Counted from the stretch's first letter, positions 1 through 10,500 are shown. The stretch: DNA of 63,994 bases from an uncultured Lachnospiraceae bacterium (GCA_910577275.1 CAJTMW010000026.1:1-63994); one strand, 5' to 3'. The notes: generated by a model not told the origin, from the sequence alone. Made by a program: numbers and translations.

Positions 1-249
1 GACTGCCACACAAGCCGAAGCCCAGTAACTACACGGAATCATGCGTGATAAATGTGGCAGATGGATGGAGAGAAGGAAACGTGTGGTACCCGGGGAGGTC
101 TGTGCGGTATGCCTTGAAAGAGGTAACCACTGTTTAAGGCAGTGCTGAACGCACAGAAGTCAGCAGAGGTCATAGTAGTGAACTTATTTCATGAAGGACT
201 GAATCAGTAGGAGTCTTAAGTATGACCGGGAAAGGAGGAATGACCGCTT

Positions 250-1644
250 ATGACAGAAAACATGGAAAACAATGGCTGTCCGCAAAGAGATAGTGCGGAA
301 CACGAAGGGTATGCGGAAGCGTCAAGGTCATTCAATCGGATATGGAAAGAAAGAGACAGTGCACAGCCAAAACTCTTGGAAGCGGTACTTAATAAAGACA
401 ATTTCAACAGAGCGTATAAGAGGGTGAAGGCAAACAAGGGGGCGCCGGGAATCGACGGAATGACCATAGAGGAAGCGCTTCCGTATCTAAAGGAACATCA
501 ACAGGAGCTGACCGGGCGGATTTACAGAGGGAAGTACACTCCGTCTCCAGTGAGACGAGTTGAAATTCCGAAACCGGATGGTGGAGTGCAGAAGCTTGGC
601 ATACCAACGGTGATAGACCGCACACTACAACAGGCAATAACCCAGCAGTTAGTACCAATCTATGAGCCACTGTTTGCGGAGGGCAGTTTCGGCTACCGCC
701 CGGACAGAAGCGCGAAAGAAGCGGTACTGAAAGTGAAAGAGTATGCAGAACAGGGCTATACGTATGCGGTAGTTCTGGACTTATCGAAATACTTTGACAC
801 ACTCAACCACGGAATACTTATCAACCTTCTTCGGAAGAATGTAAAGGATGAGCGGGTAGTGCAGCTGATAAAACGCTATCTGAAAAGTGGAGTCATGGAA
901 AACGGAGTGGTTATTGACACAGAAGAAGGGTCGCCGCAAGGGGGAAACCTATCACCACTGCTTGCGAATATCTATCTGAATGAGTTCGACCAGGAGTTTC
1001 TAAAGAGAAGAGTCCCGTGTATACGGTATGCAGATGACATAGTGCTTCTTGCAAAGAGTAAACGGGCATCGGAAAGGCTTCTGGAGAGCAGTACGAAGTA
1101 CCTTGAAGAGAGGCTGGAATTAACGGTCAACCGGGAGAAAAGCCGCACAGTCAGCGTGTTTGCAATCCAAAATTTTAAGTTTCCAGGCTTTGCATTGGGA
1201 AGGAACGGGAGCGGCATATATGTCCGTGTTCATGAAAAGTCATGGAAGAAGTTCAAGTCAAGATTAAAAAGCCTGTCTTCCCGCAGGCGTGTGCAAACAA
1301 TCAGGCCAAGCCTTGAGAAAATCAAGGAGTATGCAAGAGGATGGCTGAACTACTACGGAATAGCAAGCATGAAGAACAACATAGAAGACATCAATGGATG
1401 GCTCTATCACAGAATCCGAATGTGTATATGGAAACAATGGAAGAGACCAAAAACAAAAGTGCGAAATCTAATCAGGATGGGAGTGCCGAAGGATTTGGCG
1501 TGGCAGGCTGGAAACAGCCGCCGGGGATATTGGTTCACAACACATACAGTTGCCGTAAATATGGCAATGACAAAAGAAAGACTGATAAACAGTGGCTTTT
1601 ATGACCTGGCCACCGCCTATCAGTCAGTGCACGTCAACTATTGA
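250..1644 (+). CDS. ltrA: Group II intron reverse transcriptase/maturase (intron A)
   Basis: This is the intron-encoded protein of intron A, 464 residues. It copies intron RNA into DNA during retrohoming and helps splicing. The RT fingers-palm blocks are intact: PGIDGMT near residue 65, the RIPKPDGG-like block near 115, the SPQGGNLSP block near 230 and the catalytic YADD at residues 260-263. The maturase (X) domain follows, with the GWLNYYG motif near 370. The C-terminus is short after the maturase domain and I see no HNH endonuclease motif, so mobility probably depends on replication forks or single-stranded targets. An AAAGGAGG ribosome site precedes the ATG. The protein looks complete, but its intron carries an inserted second intron downstream of domain V, so splicing of A probably needs prior removal of B. 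Confidence 0.93.
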   Translation: MTENMENNGCPQRDSAEHEGYAEASRSFNRIWKERDSAQPKLLEAVLNKDNFNRAYKRVKANKGAPGIDGMTIEEALPYLKEHQQELTGRIYRGKYTPSPVRRVEIPKPDGGVQKLGIPTVIDRTLQQAITQQLVPIYEPLFAEGSFGYRPDRSAKEAVLKVKEYAEQGYTYAVVLDLSKYFDTLNHGILINLLRKNVKDERVVQLIKRYLKSGVMENGVVIDTEEGSPQGGNLSPLLANIYLNEFDQEFLKRRVPCIRYADDIVLLAKSKRASERLLESSTKYLEERLELTVNREKSRTVSVFAIQNFKFPGFALGRNGSGIYVRVHEKSWKKFKSRLKSLSSRRRVQTIRPSLEKIKEYARGWLNYYGIASMKNNIEDINGWLYHRIRMCIWKQWKRPKTKVRNLIRMGVPKDLAWQAGNSRRGYWFTTHTVAVNMAMTKERLINSGFYDLATAYQSVHVNY

Positions 1645-1678
1645 AACCGCCGTGTACCGAACGGTACGCACGGTGGTG

Positions 1679-3513
1679 GTGTGCCATGCAAGGCGCACAC
1701 AAGATGGAGGAAGGCCCTCCGACAGGGATTGAACAGGCAGACCTGTCAAATCACTCTAATGCTGCTATAGTCAAGCCTATGGTAGTAAGCGATTAGAGAA
1801 AAGGCTGTGAAGAAATAGTCAGATAGGGTGCATGAAGATGAACGGAAGTGAACCACTGATGAAGTGTCGAAAGCGTACGATTTTTGCAAAACCCTCTTTT
1901 CACCACTGGGTGGGGATAAGGATAATGGAAACCTGTAAAGCCGATTATCCGCAAAACGACATTAAGGTGGCATGAGCATGTACCAGGCTTTTGTGCGAAA
2001 CATGGGAACCTGCAGAATGATGCAAATCGAAAAGGTGCAAGCCACAGAAAGGCAAGACCGAAAGTAGAAAGGCGTTCAGCAGGGGCGGAGCCACTCGTAG
2101 TAGTGATGAGATTACTGTAATGGTAGTGGAGCAAAGGGGTGGCATCATTTAGCTTGAGGCAGAAAACAACTGGTAAACCAGGAGGATTTGATGGGCGAGA
2201 GCAGGCAATACGATATACCAAAACGGGCTGTCATAGAGGCCTACAGAAGGGTAAAAGCAAACAAAGGAAGCGCCGGGATAGATGGAGTGGATTTTGAAAA
2301 ATTTGAGAAGAAACTCAACAACAATCTCTATAAAATCTGGAACCGAATGAGCTCGGGAAGTTATTTTCCATCTCCGGTAATGGCGGTGGAGATTCAAAAG
2401 AAAGCAGGGGGTACCAGACGGCTGGGGGTACCAACTATAACAGACAGAGTTGCACAGATGGTTGCAAGGATGTATGTAGAGCAGGCCGTAGAACCTATGT
2501 TTTGCGAGGATTCATATGGATACAGGCCGAATAAGTCAGCACTGGACGCGGTAGAGACGGCAAGGAAAAGATGTTGGAAATATGATTATGTGATTGAACT
2601 GGATGTAAAAGGCCTGTTTGATAACATAGACCATGAACTTATGATGCGGGTAGTGCGCAGGCATGTGGAACAGCCTTGGATATGTATGTACATCGGGAGA
2701 TGGCTCAAAACCCCATTTGTCCAAAAAGATGGGCAGGTCACTGCCAGGTTTTCCGGGACACCACAAGGTGGGGTAATCAGTCCGGTTTTGGCAAATATGT
2801 TTTTGCATTATGTATTTGACATGTGGATGAAAAGAAATTTTCCGCAGGAACCATTTGAGAGATATGCAGATGATGGAGTTATCCATTGTAGGACAAAAGA
2901 AGAAGCCCTGTATATAAAGGAGCAGCTTGTGAAGCGGTTCAAGGAATGTAAGTTAGAGTTGCATCCTGTTAAAACAAGGATTGTGTACTGTAAAGATAAG
3001 GATAGGACAAAGGAAGAAGAACTGACGGAGTTCGATTTTCTGGGATATACATTTAAGGCGGTATACATGAAATGCAGAGACGGAGTAATGCGATACAACT
3101 TCATAGCATCAGTGAGCAGGGCAAGTGCAAAGAACTTCAGGGATAAAGTCAAAGCATTGGAGATTCACAAAAAGACCGGGTGCAAAATAGACATCATAGC
3201 AGAAATGTTGAATCCACTCATAAGAGGATGGATGAATTATTTTGGGAAATTTAATCCTTCTGCAATGAAATATACACTGCAGTGTATTGAGCGCAGAATT
3301 GTCAAATGGGCGATGTGCAAATATAAAAACTTCCGTGGACATAGACGAAGGACAGAGAAATGGCTCTCCGCCATTCGAAAGCGGGAGCCAAAACTGTTTG
3401 CTCATTGGAGCAGAATATATTCGTATTGCTAAATGATAGGAGCCGTATGAAGGGAGACCTTCACGTACGGTTCTGTGAGAAGTTTGAGGTGAAATTCCTC
3501 TTACTTACTCGAC
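1679..3513 (+). mobile_element. Group II intron B nested between domains V and VI of intron A
   Basis: The element begins GTGTGCC, the usual GUGYG-type 5' end, whose first bases pair with GGCGCACAC a few bases later. It carries its own maturase, a canonical 34-nt domain V at 3440-3473 (GAGCCG arm pairing with CGGTTC), and a domain VI ending TTACTTACTCGAC at 3513. Removing 1679-3513 restores the domain V-VI junction of intron A (GGTGGTG followed by TGAGAGG). This is a twintron-like arrangement. The exact ends are inferred from conserved termini and could be off by one or two bases. Confidence 0.8.
2191..3432 (+). CDS. ltrA: Group II intron reverse transcriptase/maturase (intron B)
   Basis: This is the 413-residue intron-encoded protein of intron B, made for splicing and retrohoming of its own intron. 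Visible blocks are AGIDGVDF near residue 30, the TPQGGVISP block near 192, and the catalytic YADD at residues 225-228. A maturase region has the RGWMNYFGKF motif near 350. It lacks an obvious zinc or HNH endonuclease tail. The start is the ATG at 2191, with GGAGG five bases upstream. An in-frame TTG at 2188 is less likely. It differs clearly in sequence from the intron A protein, so the two introns are not recent copies of each other. Confidence 0.93.
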   Translation: MGESRQYDIPKRAVIEAYRRVKANKGSAGIDGVDFEKFEKKLNNNLYKIWNRMSSGSYFPSPVMAVEIQKKAGGTRRLGVPTITDRVAQMVARMYVEQAVEPMFCEDSYGYRPNKSALDAVETARKRCWKYDYVIELDVKGLFDNIDHELMMRVVRRHVEQPWICMYIGRWLKTPFVQKDGQVTARFSGTPQGGVISPVLANMFLHYVFDMWMKRNFPQEPFERYADDGVIHCRTKEEALYIKEQLVKRFKECKLELHPVKTRIVYCKDKDRTKEEELTEFDFLGYTFKAVYMKCRDGVMRYNFIASVSRASAKNFRDKVKALEIHKKTGCKIDIIAEMLNPLIRGWMNYFGKFNPSAMKYTLQCIERRIVKWAMCKYKNFRGHRRRTEKWLSAIRKREPKLFAHWSRIYSYC

Positions 3514-3550
3514 TGAGAGGACGGCGGTTAGTCACCGCCTCCTACTCGAT

Positions 3551-3731
3551 TGCCGAGCATGGCGCTAATCTTGCTGGTGAAAGTCCAGCCACGGGTATTT
3601 GTCACCAAGTGTAGTGAACCACAAGTCGGTACCAGTAATGGTATGGATGGAGGAAGTGGTGTAGTATACGAGACCCGTACGTACGGTTCAATGGGAGGGG
3701 CGAGAAATTTATTCGCCCTCTACCCTATTAT
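3551..3731 (+). mobile_element. 3' remnant of a third group II intron
   Basis: Directly after intron A there is a GCTGG-TGAAAGT-CCAGC hairpin of the kind found in domain I of clostridial group II introns. It is followed by a domain V-like hairpin ending CGTACGTACGGTTC (about 3660-3689) and a domain VI-like stem (GGGAGGGGCGA pairing with TCGCCCTC) ending CTACCCTATT. No maturase is present and the 5' arm of domain V is degenerate. It therefore looks like a deleted intron into which intron A inserted. Assignment is by motif only. Confidence 0.5.
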
Positions 3732-4040
3732 TTATGGATAAATAACAGAGTGTCTAATCGGAATCCATTTCTTAGGGGCAATACGCAGGGGTTCATCCCA
3801 CAAATCCCATTCATGGTGCATTCCGGGAACAATTTCTATTTTGGTTTTATAGCCCATTTCACGGAGCTCTTTTTCGGCCAGAGTTGCCCTGTACAGGACG
3901 GTATCGCAGTCTCCCACTCTGAAAAAAGTCTGGGCAGTTCTTTTCCTTCTTCCACATTTTTTCGGGCAATTGCATAAACATCATTTACAGTATCTTTAAT
4001 GAATTCAGGGTCATCAATTATAAGAATAGTAGTAGTTGCT
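3732..4040 (-). pseudogene. C-terminal fragment of an alpha/beta-hydrolase esterase
   Basis: Two overlapping minus-strand frames together read like the last hundred residues of an acetyl/tributyrin-type esterase (putative esterase family, EstA-like). The upstream frame has DVYAIARKNVEEGKELPRLF. The downstream frame has GDCDTVLYRATLAEKEL and PGMHHEWDLWDEPLR, including the likely catalytic His in HHEWDLWD. The frame changes near 3915, at LF/FRVGDCDT, so a single-base frameshift has broken it. The upstream two thirds of the gene, including the nucleophile serine, are missing. The intron remnant ends essentially at the stop codon. The enzyme would not be functional. Confidence 0.7.
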
Positions 4041-4283
4041 TTTAGAATGGATAGCAAATTTGGAAGATACAAATTCACTTGAAGGGTATATGGTTAGAAA
4101 TATGTAGATTACATCTTTATGCTAAATAGTTTGGAGACTTTTGAAGCAAATTTATCTCCGGAAGAATTTATGCAATGAAATGGATATGATAGTAAAAAGA
4201 GCCATTTTTGCATAGAAACACAGTTGCATAAAGAGCCTTAAAATGCAGATAAGGAGTGACAAAAATACCCCTGAAAACCGTAC

Positions 4284-4634
4284 TCATCTATTGCCTGATT
4301 CTGGAAGGTTTTCACTTATGGATAGCAGCGCCTCTGTGGTGGCAAGGATGACCTTGAGCTGTCTCTCGCTACAGCGGGTCAGCAGGCGTCCTATCTTTTG
4401 GTACGTATTATCAGTTTGGTTATGGTTGGGATAGATAACTGTGTCTGCTGATAGGTTGAAGTAACGGATGACCTTTTCAAAGATATCATAGCTTGGGTTA
4501 TTCCGGAAACGCTCAAGATCCTTCAGGTATGACAGGGAAATATCTAGTATTTCAGCTAATTCTGCTTGGGTAAGTTTTTTGTCCATTCGAGCATTTTTTA
4601 GCACTATGCCGAATTGTTTTGGATGAAGAGCCAT
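4284..4634 (-). CDS. XRE-family HTH transcriptional regulator
   Basis: A 116-residue DNA-binding protein with a Cro/C1-type helix-turn-helix in the N-terminal half: LKNARMDKKLTQAELAEIL, then ISLSYLKDLERFRNNPS as turn and recognition helix. The C-terminal half carries a short helical tail (RQLKVILATTEALLS). This size and architecture is common for regulators inside clostridial integrative elements. The start is the ATG at 4634, set by AGGAGGTGAAATT immediately before it; the longer reading frame has no ribosome site. Two palindromic ATGGCRTAACCAT sites lie upstream at 4708 and 4850 and are good candidates for its operators. Its targets are not evident. Confidence 0.85.
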   Translation of the reverse strand: MALHPKQFGIVLKNARMDKKLTQAELAEILDISLSYLKDLERFRNNPSYDIFEKVIRYFNLSADTVIYPNHNQTDNTYQKIGRLLTRCSERQLKVILATTEALLSISENLPESGNR

Positions 4635-4707
4635 AATTTCACCTCCTAAAAATATGATAGTACCGCACATTACAAATGTAAAAATGATGTGGAAATACTA
4701 TTTTGGA

Positions 4708-4720
4708 ATGGCGTAACCAT
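4708..4720. promoter_or_regulatory. Palindromic operator candidate 1
   Basis: ATGGCGTAACCAT is a 4-bp inverted repeat (ATGG/CCAT) with a 5-bp centre. It lies 74 bp upstream of the HTH gene start and differs by one central base from the site at 4850. Both copies are followed by ATACTTTTT or ATTTTTAT. Binding by the HTH protein is inference. Confidence 0.45.
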
Positions 4721-4798
4721 ACTTTTTCCGAGAATAGAAAATTTATAATGTGGCGGTCAAGAATCAATAGGTGTAGGAAAATAAAGTTAGAGTTATGA

Positions 4799-4838
4799 AA
4801 AACTTTGCGATTCAGTCTCAAATTGCAAAGTTTTTTAG
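4799..4838 (+). terminator. Intrinsic terminator-like hairpin
   Basis: AAACTTTGC and GCAAAGTTT form a stem around a loop of about 14 nt and are followed directly by a T-run (TTTTTT) on the plus strand. No plus-strand gene is seen just upstream, so it may end a short transcript or be left over from a lost gene. Confidence 0.55.
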
Positions 4839-4849
4839 CTTTACAAAGT

Positions 4850-4862
4850 ATGGCATAACCAT
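4850..4862. promoter_or_regulatory. Palindromic operator candidate 2
   Basis: ATGGCATAACCAT is the second copy of the palindrome at 4708, in the same orientation. It lies 38 bp before the left end of the IS4-type element. Confidence 0.45.
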
Positions 4863-5791
4863 ATTTTTATTAGCAAAGAACTATCTTATAATAATATAAT
4901 TCAAACTTCGCACATGAATACGTGCGTAAGCACCTTGTAATTCAATAATAACTGGCATTAAAATCTGCTAATTCCTATAAGAAAAGAGGTATTCTTGCCA
5001 TGAAAATATTTCAGTATCTGTTTCTGCTGTTTTTCCAACAGGAATCTTCTTACCGAAAAAAATATGCCAGCGTTTGCAAAGGACACTGTCTATCGTTTTA
5101 TGAAAATGATTCAAATTAATTGGGTTCGTTTCTCAACAATTCTTTCAGGCAGGATTATTAAGGAAGCGGTCGTACCGCTGGATTCTGGAGACCATGCCAA
5201 TGCTCTGAACGTTGATGATCCCATGTTTGAAAGGAGCCGCTCTAAAAAAGTAGAGCTTCTTATAAAAATATATGATCATGCAAAACATGTTTATAAATTT
5301 GGCTACCGTATGCTTACACTGGACTGGTCATACGGAAGTACTTTTCTTCCGGTCAACAGTGTGCTTCTTTCATCTGAAAACAAGAAAAACCGGATAAATG
5401 GCATCAGCTGTCTGTGCAAAAAGGGGCTTTTATAATGCTCGAACTGCTAAAACAGGCTAAAAGTGTCGCTATCCCAGCAAAATACGTCCTTTTGACAGTT
5501 AGTTTTCTTCACCAAGTTCTATTCATGCTGTGAATGAAATCGGATATGATGCCATTGCCATGGTTTAGAAAATGCCAAAAATGTTTTTCCGTTACAATGG
5601 AGAAGATATCTCCTTAATGACTGTCTACAACAAAAATAAAAACGCAGAGGACATTCCAGATATCTTTTATCTGTCATGGTCGATGTTGTAAAAGATGGAA
5701 AAATCATTCAGCCAAAGTAGTCTATGTCCGTAACAGAAACAAACGAAAAGAGTATCTCTGCAATCATTTCAATTGATACGGAATTGGATGA

Positions 5792-5799
5792 AAATGAAA
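5792..5799. repeat. Target-site duplication, left copy
   Basis: AAATGAAA, identical to bases 6905-6912 on the other side of the IS1595-type element. Keeping one copy restores the reading frame of the interrupted transposase. Confidence 0.9.
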
Positions 5800-6904
5800 G
5801 GTGTTAGTCAGCAAATGGGTCGGTAGAGCTATATGGCCAGTAAACCAGCTTCCCTTACGTCCCTGTTGCTATGATAATAATCAGTGCCTGTCACCGCCAG
5901 CACCGCATCTGTCAGCCGTTTGATGATGCTTTCCGCATTTCGATAGGCCGTTGAAAAAAGGACATTATACCTGTTGATATACTTGCTTGCCACGCCGCGG
6001 TAGAACACATACCTCTGCTTAATGAAGCTGTGGAACCCATTTACTGTGTTCAGGTTATAGAAACAGCTATCCTCCGCATCGGGGGCATTGCAGTCCCTGA
6101 CAATGCAGCCCGCAAGCCCCGGGAATGCGTGGTAGTTGCGCAGCCCGTCGCAAAGGGCCAGGGTCCCGTCTGCGATATGTCCTTCAAATATGCTCAGCAG
6201 CTCTTTCGCACTGGGCTTTGACCGTGGCCGCAATGGCGTCACCTTTGCGCTGGATTCCTGTACAGATGCACACATACTCATTGGAGATGCCCCTTTTTTC
6301 AGCCTTTGCTCCATGCCTGCGCGGGCCTCTTGGGATGGAACTGTCCATTTCCTTTCCCTTATAGCAGTCAAGGACAACGGTCTCGTCGAACTCGAACACT
6401 TCTCCAAGGCAGACACTGCTTATTTCAGACAGCTCCTGCAGCGCCATGAGTACTTTGTGCCTCATGACCGCCTGGTGGGAACAGCCAATCTTTTTTGCGG
6501 TATAGTCAATGGCATTGCCATGTACTGTGTCGCTGATGACCTCACGCCATGCTTCTGCCGGGAAATGGGAGTTCGACATAATGGTATGGTTAGTCGGGAC
6601 AAATGTCTTTGCACAGGATTTACAGTAAAACCTTTGTTTGCGGCATTTATGTCCATAACAGATGACAGTATGGGAGCCGCAACAGGGGCAGTCCGGTTTA
6701 ACTGCCGGGGTATTTATTTCTTCCATATGGGTGGCGGCATCCAATAAGGATACAATGTCTTCCTCCGAGAGCAGATTGAGGCGGCTTATAAGCAATTCTT
6801 TAGTGGCCATGTTATTTCCTCCCTGTATCAGGAATAGCATAACATATTTTAAGTCCCTTAAAACGGACTCAAATGGTATAACGACCTATTTACTGACTAA
6901 CACC
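5800..6904 (-). mobile_element. IS1595-type insertion sequence with perfect 8-bp target duplication
   Basis: A 1105-bp element. Its ends read GGTGTTAGTCAGCAAATGGG at the left and, in reverse complement, GGTGTTAGTCAGTAAATAGG at the right, so the termini are inverted repeats with few mismatches. The flanks are identical: AAATGAAA at 5792-5799 and again at 6905-6912. Duplications of 8 bp are characteristic of the IS1595 family, which agrees with the transposase inside. It landed within the IS4-type transposase gene. Confidence 0.93.
5829..6810 (-). pseudogene. IS1595-family transposase with one frameshift
   Basis: The first frame begins at the ATG at 6810 after GGGAGGAAATAAC. It encodes a zinc-ribbon typical of IS1595 enzymes (CPCCGSH then CKSCAK), a helix-turn-helix and the first catalytic region (FEFDETVVLDCYKG). 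It runs out of frame after GDAIAATVKAQ near 6230. The protein continues in the neighbouring frame as KPSAKELLSIFEGHIADGTL, then DGLRNYHAF with the second catalytic Asp, and the NTVNGFHSFIK block. One base change separates the frames. It could be a true mutation or a sequencing error. Programmed frameshifting is not usual for this family. Confidence 0.85.
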
Positions 6905-6912
6905 AAATGAAA
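6905..6912. repeat. Target-site duplication, right copy
   Basis: AAATGAAA, the second copy of the 8-bp direct repeat that flanks the IS1595-type element. Confidence 0.9.
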
Positions 6913-7524
6913 TTATCCGTATCTATGGGAAAAAATGGGATATTGAAGTCTTTTTCAAAGTTTGTAAAAGCTATCTGCAACTGGGTAAAGAATGCAGGTC
7001 TATCCCGCATGATGCAATGATAGCACATACTGCTGTTGTCTTTGCCGATATATGATATAATCTCTTGAAAGCCGTGAATCAGATGATGAGAAAATGTCTG
7101 ATATAACATAGGTACAGGCTTTTCGATTACTGCTTCAAATGTTCAGGATGCTGCTTGTAGATAATTATGATATAGCAGATGATGAAAATGGATACTCTGC
7201 CAGTTCTGCTGAAATCGAAACTCCAGTAGCATAAACCTACGGAACATTGACAAATGAATTAATGCTAAGTATTGAAAATTCAAGGTGCATAACTAAAATT
7301 CATGTGTGAAGTTTGAGTTAACTGATATGGTTCATTGCTTTCTATAGTCTTTTGAAATATTAAAAAATTGAAGGATACATTCTTTGCGATGATTAGAAAA
7401 AGTTGTTATTGGCACAGTGTGAATGATATATAGCCATCAAATAGTAATATATAACATCAACATAATTGTTGATTAAAACCGATAGAACAAGATGAGAATT
7501 TATATGGATGTGGGAGGATATCTA

Positions 7525-10500
7525 ATGAGAGTATCAACAGAACAGTTTATTGGGTTAATCAAGAACCGTATTTCTGAAGATAAATGTTTGATTATTAAAG
7601 AACTTTGCGAAGAATTACAAGATGTAATTTGGCGAAATACCATTGTAGACGCAATGAGAAATTATACAGATCATAAATTAGAACATTCATATCGTGTTTT
7701 GCGTAGGGCTTTGGAGCTTACAGATAACGCAATTGATTGCAGTAGAATATTTAAAAAATTAAGCGAAAATGAAATTGTTATTTTGTGCTTTTCTGCACTG
7801 CTTCATGATATTTGTATGTCTGCTCACCCGAAAATGGAAATGGATAGAAATATTATGAAATACTTTGAGCCTATGTATATGTCAAAGATTAATTATCAAG
7901 AATATCCTCAGGATCCGTCTTGCTATACGAATGAGCAACAAAATGAGATTAGAGCATATCATGCATATTTTGCTATTGCTAAAATAAAATTAGCATTAGC
8001 AGAAAATAAACATAATTTGCATGAGGTCATTTGCAAAATACCAGAAGAGTTATTGGAATTTATTTTTGTAGTGATAAAATTTCATTCTAGGGAACCATTA
8101 TCTAAAATACCTTCTTATATAAAAGGAAGTAAGATTGCAGATGTTAGAGTGCCTTTTACTACAATGTTATTTCGTTTATCTGATGAGTTGGATTTGGGAG
8201 AAGATAGAGATATTGAAGCAGCAAGAAGACAAGGAATGCCAGTGAAGTCAAGAGCCTATTGGGAATTAGATTATAGAATGACAATTTTTATAAATAATAA
8301 CAATTATATTAATATTAAATTTTGTGCAAATGAAGATGATGCTAAAAATTATAAAGAACTGTTTAAGAAACTAATAGAAAGCCACATTATCAAAAATGAG
8401 GAATTAGTATCTAGATTACATGAAAATGATCTTATTATACGATATAATAAATATAACGAATATATTAAAATAGATAATACGAAAGAATCTCTTTCTTATT
8501 CAATAATTGGAGAACTAAAGAAGATTTGTAATTACGATAAAAATGATTTAGAAACTGGAAATAAAAGAATTACATTTTTAGAAAAGAATAGTATGGATGG
8601 ATATAAATTAATAAAAAATCATATGGGTATTATTATGCCCTATGTAGGTGACATTTATAAATTATATGTGTATAAAGAATTTAAATTATTAAAAGAGAAA
8701 GATTCAATAAAATGTAGAATTCATATTAATAAGAATGCTATTCATTCTAATTTGATTTTAAGCAAAAAAGGATTGAAATTACAAGCATATATTTCATATA
8801 AATCTGGGAGTAGTGATTTTAAGGAATTTATAAAATGCGATATTATTGATGAAATTAGTAAAGGGGAAGAGTATTTACAGTTTAGATTGTATTTTTATAA
8901 ATTAAAACATGATATGAAGGTAAAATTGCCAATTAATGAAGGTGATACAATTGCTATTTTTTATACATATGAAGTTTATTGCGCTTATTATGGTAATGAA
9001 CTTGTTAGAAAAACAAGTGTGTTTACGGACTCTACTTTATCGTGTGAGATTATGTATCCAAAGAAAAATGAAAAATTGTATGACTTTTGTTTTTATGAAA
9101 GAGATAATAAACAAGCGACATTATTAGATGATTTGAAAGAATATATGGAACATAGTAATGCGTCAATGCTTTATAGAATTCAGAAAGAATATAAATTTAA
9201 AAATATATTAGATGATTACTTTAACGAAACAAATTATACCTATTTACACATAAATTATAAAAAGTGGATATCTGCACATAAGAACGATTGTGAACAGATA
9301 TATCAATTTGTAGCAAGTTGGAATTTTGTTCCTTTCTTTACAGATCCAGATATATATTTAAATATGGAACGTTATATAAACGATGGTTCACCGAGTGGCT
9401 TTACAATTAAAAATAATACCACAGAATCCTACAGTCCATTTTCGAAAAGTCCGGAATTTAAAGTGTGTGGCTTTTCGGTTAAAAATAGTAATATGAAATA
9501 TATAGACTATGGAGCAAGGCCGGATTGGATAATTAATGATGAAATCATAATTCATCCAGATTATGAAAACTGCTTTAGACCTTTTATGAAAACTTCTGAG
9601 CGAATGGTCGTTCCCACAGCGAGTTCTAGGACAGTTTATTCTATAAATGAGAAATGCTATATTAAATTACAATATAATCGAAAGATAGGAAGGTTAGAAA
9701 GACTTTTTACTCCAGAGAAAATTAACAATTCCATAAAGATTTCATCTATATTAAAAGAGAAATTCGACATGGGTATAATGCCAAAGGATATCTTTTTTAT
9801 GCCAGAAATATTTGGAAGAATCATAGACTTTGGAGATAATTTTGATAAGCACTTGGAAACAAGGTATTGGGGAATGGTCATAAGAGATATTCTACCATAT
9901 CCGCTACTAGAAAAATGTGAAAAACGTTTGATACCAGCATTTTCATTATTTGCAAGTAATCATCAAAAAAACTGCGTAAAATCAATAGTCGAGTTGTTAT
10001 ATGATTTTAGGAAAAAAAAAGATATGAATCAAAAAGACTTCATTATGGAAAAAATTATTAAACCCGTATTAAAATTATATTTTGAAATTCTTTTAAATAC
10101 AGGTTTTCATATAGAGGCACATGCTCAAAATATTTTGTATTTGTTAGTTGTTGAGGGTAATACTATAGATATAAAAGGAGCAGTTATTAGAGACTTTGAG
10201 TCGTTTGACAAAGACTTAAATATTATGAGAGAATTAGGCATTAATATAAAATTTGACACTATTACAGAAAAAATTAATGATTCATCAGATTTAGAAAAAT
10301 ATATGAAAAGGAATAGTTTTTTGTTTGATTTTAAATTTGGAGAATATTTTTTAAGTCCGTTTCTGGAATATTGTAGAAAAATATATCCTCAAATAGATGT
10401 CGACTTGATAGTGCAGGAAATTAAAATATTTAATGCATCGTACATTAGAAAACTTCCAGAAAAATTTTTCCCCAAAGATAAGTGGTTTTCGTATGATAAA

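Larger units (their letters stand above)
1..3550 (+). mobile_element. Group II intron A (5' end outside window), interrupted by intron B
   Basis: Bases 1-249 are structured non-coding RNA typical of intron domains I-III. A maturase gene in the domain IV position follows, and a 34-nt domain V hairpin lies at 1645-1678 (arms CCGCCGTG and CACGGTGG). The matching domain VI does not come next. Intron B intervenes, and the text resumes at 3514 with TGAGAGG and a GGCGG/CCGCC hairpin ending CCTACTCGAT at 3550, a typical group II 3' end. Joining 1678 to 3514 restores a continuous domain V-VI. The 5' boundary lies upstream of the window. Confidence 0.8.
5000..7234 (+). pseudogene. IS4-type DDE transposase, degraded and split
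   Basis: The recognisable first catalytic block lies in 5064-5435: LDSGDHANALNVDDPMFERS followed by KFGYRMLTLDWSYGSTF and PVNSVLLSS. Past the stop at 5435 the protein continues in changing frames (VLFDS, then HAVNEIGYDAIAMV), with stops and shifts. The gene is split at 5799 by the IS1595-type element. Removing that element and one target copy gives DENEIIRIYGKKWDIEVFFK in frame, then CKSYLQLGKECRS, the catalytic-Glu region of IS4-like enzymes. The earliest start would be the ATG at 5000. It is certainly inactive. Confidence 0.8.
4901..7316 (+). mobile_element. Decayed IS4-type insertion sequence carrying a nested IS1595-type element
   Basis: The left end at 4901 reads TCAAACTTCGCACATGAAT. 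The right end at 7316 reads, in reverse complement, TCAAACTTCACACATGAAT, so the two ends are near-perfect 19-bp inverted repeats. Between them lies a degraded DDE transposase gene, split by a second insertion sequence at 5800-6904. I do not see an exact direct duplication at the outer ends, which fits an old insertion. Confidence 0.75.

Noticed and set aside
404..802. Minus-strand open frames across the intron maturase genes
   Set aside because: They lie opposite strong RT coding sequence, have no ribosome site and no recognisable motif; they are shadows.
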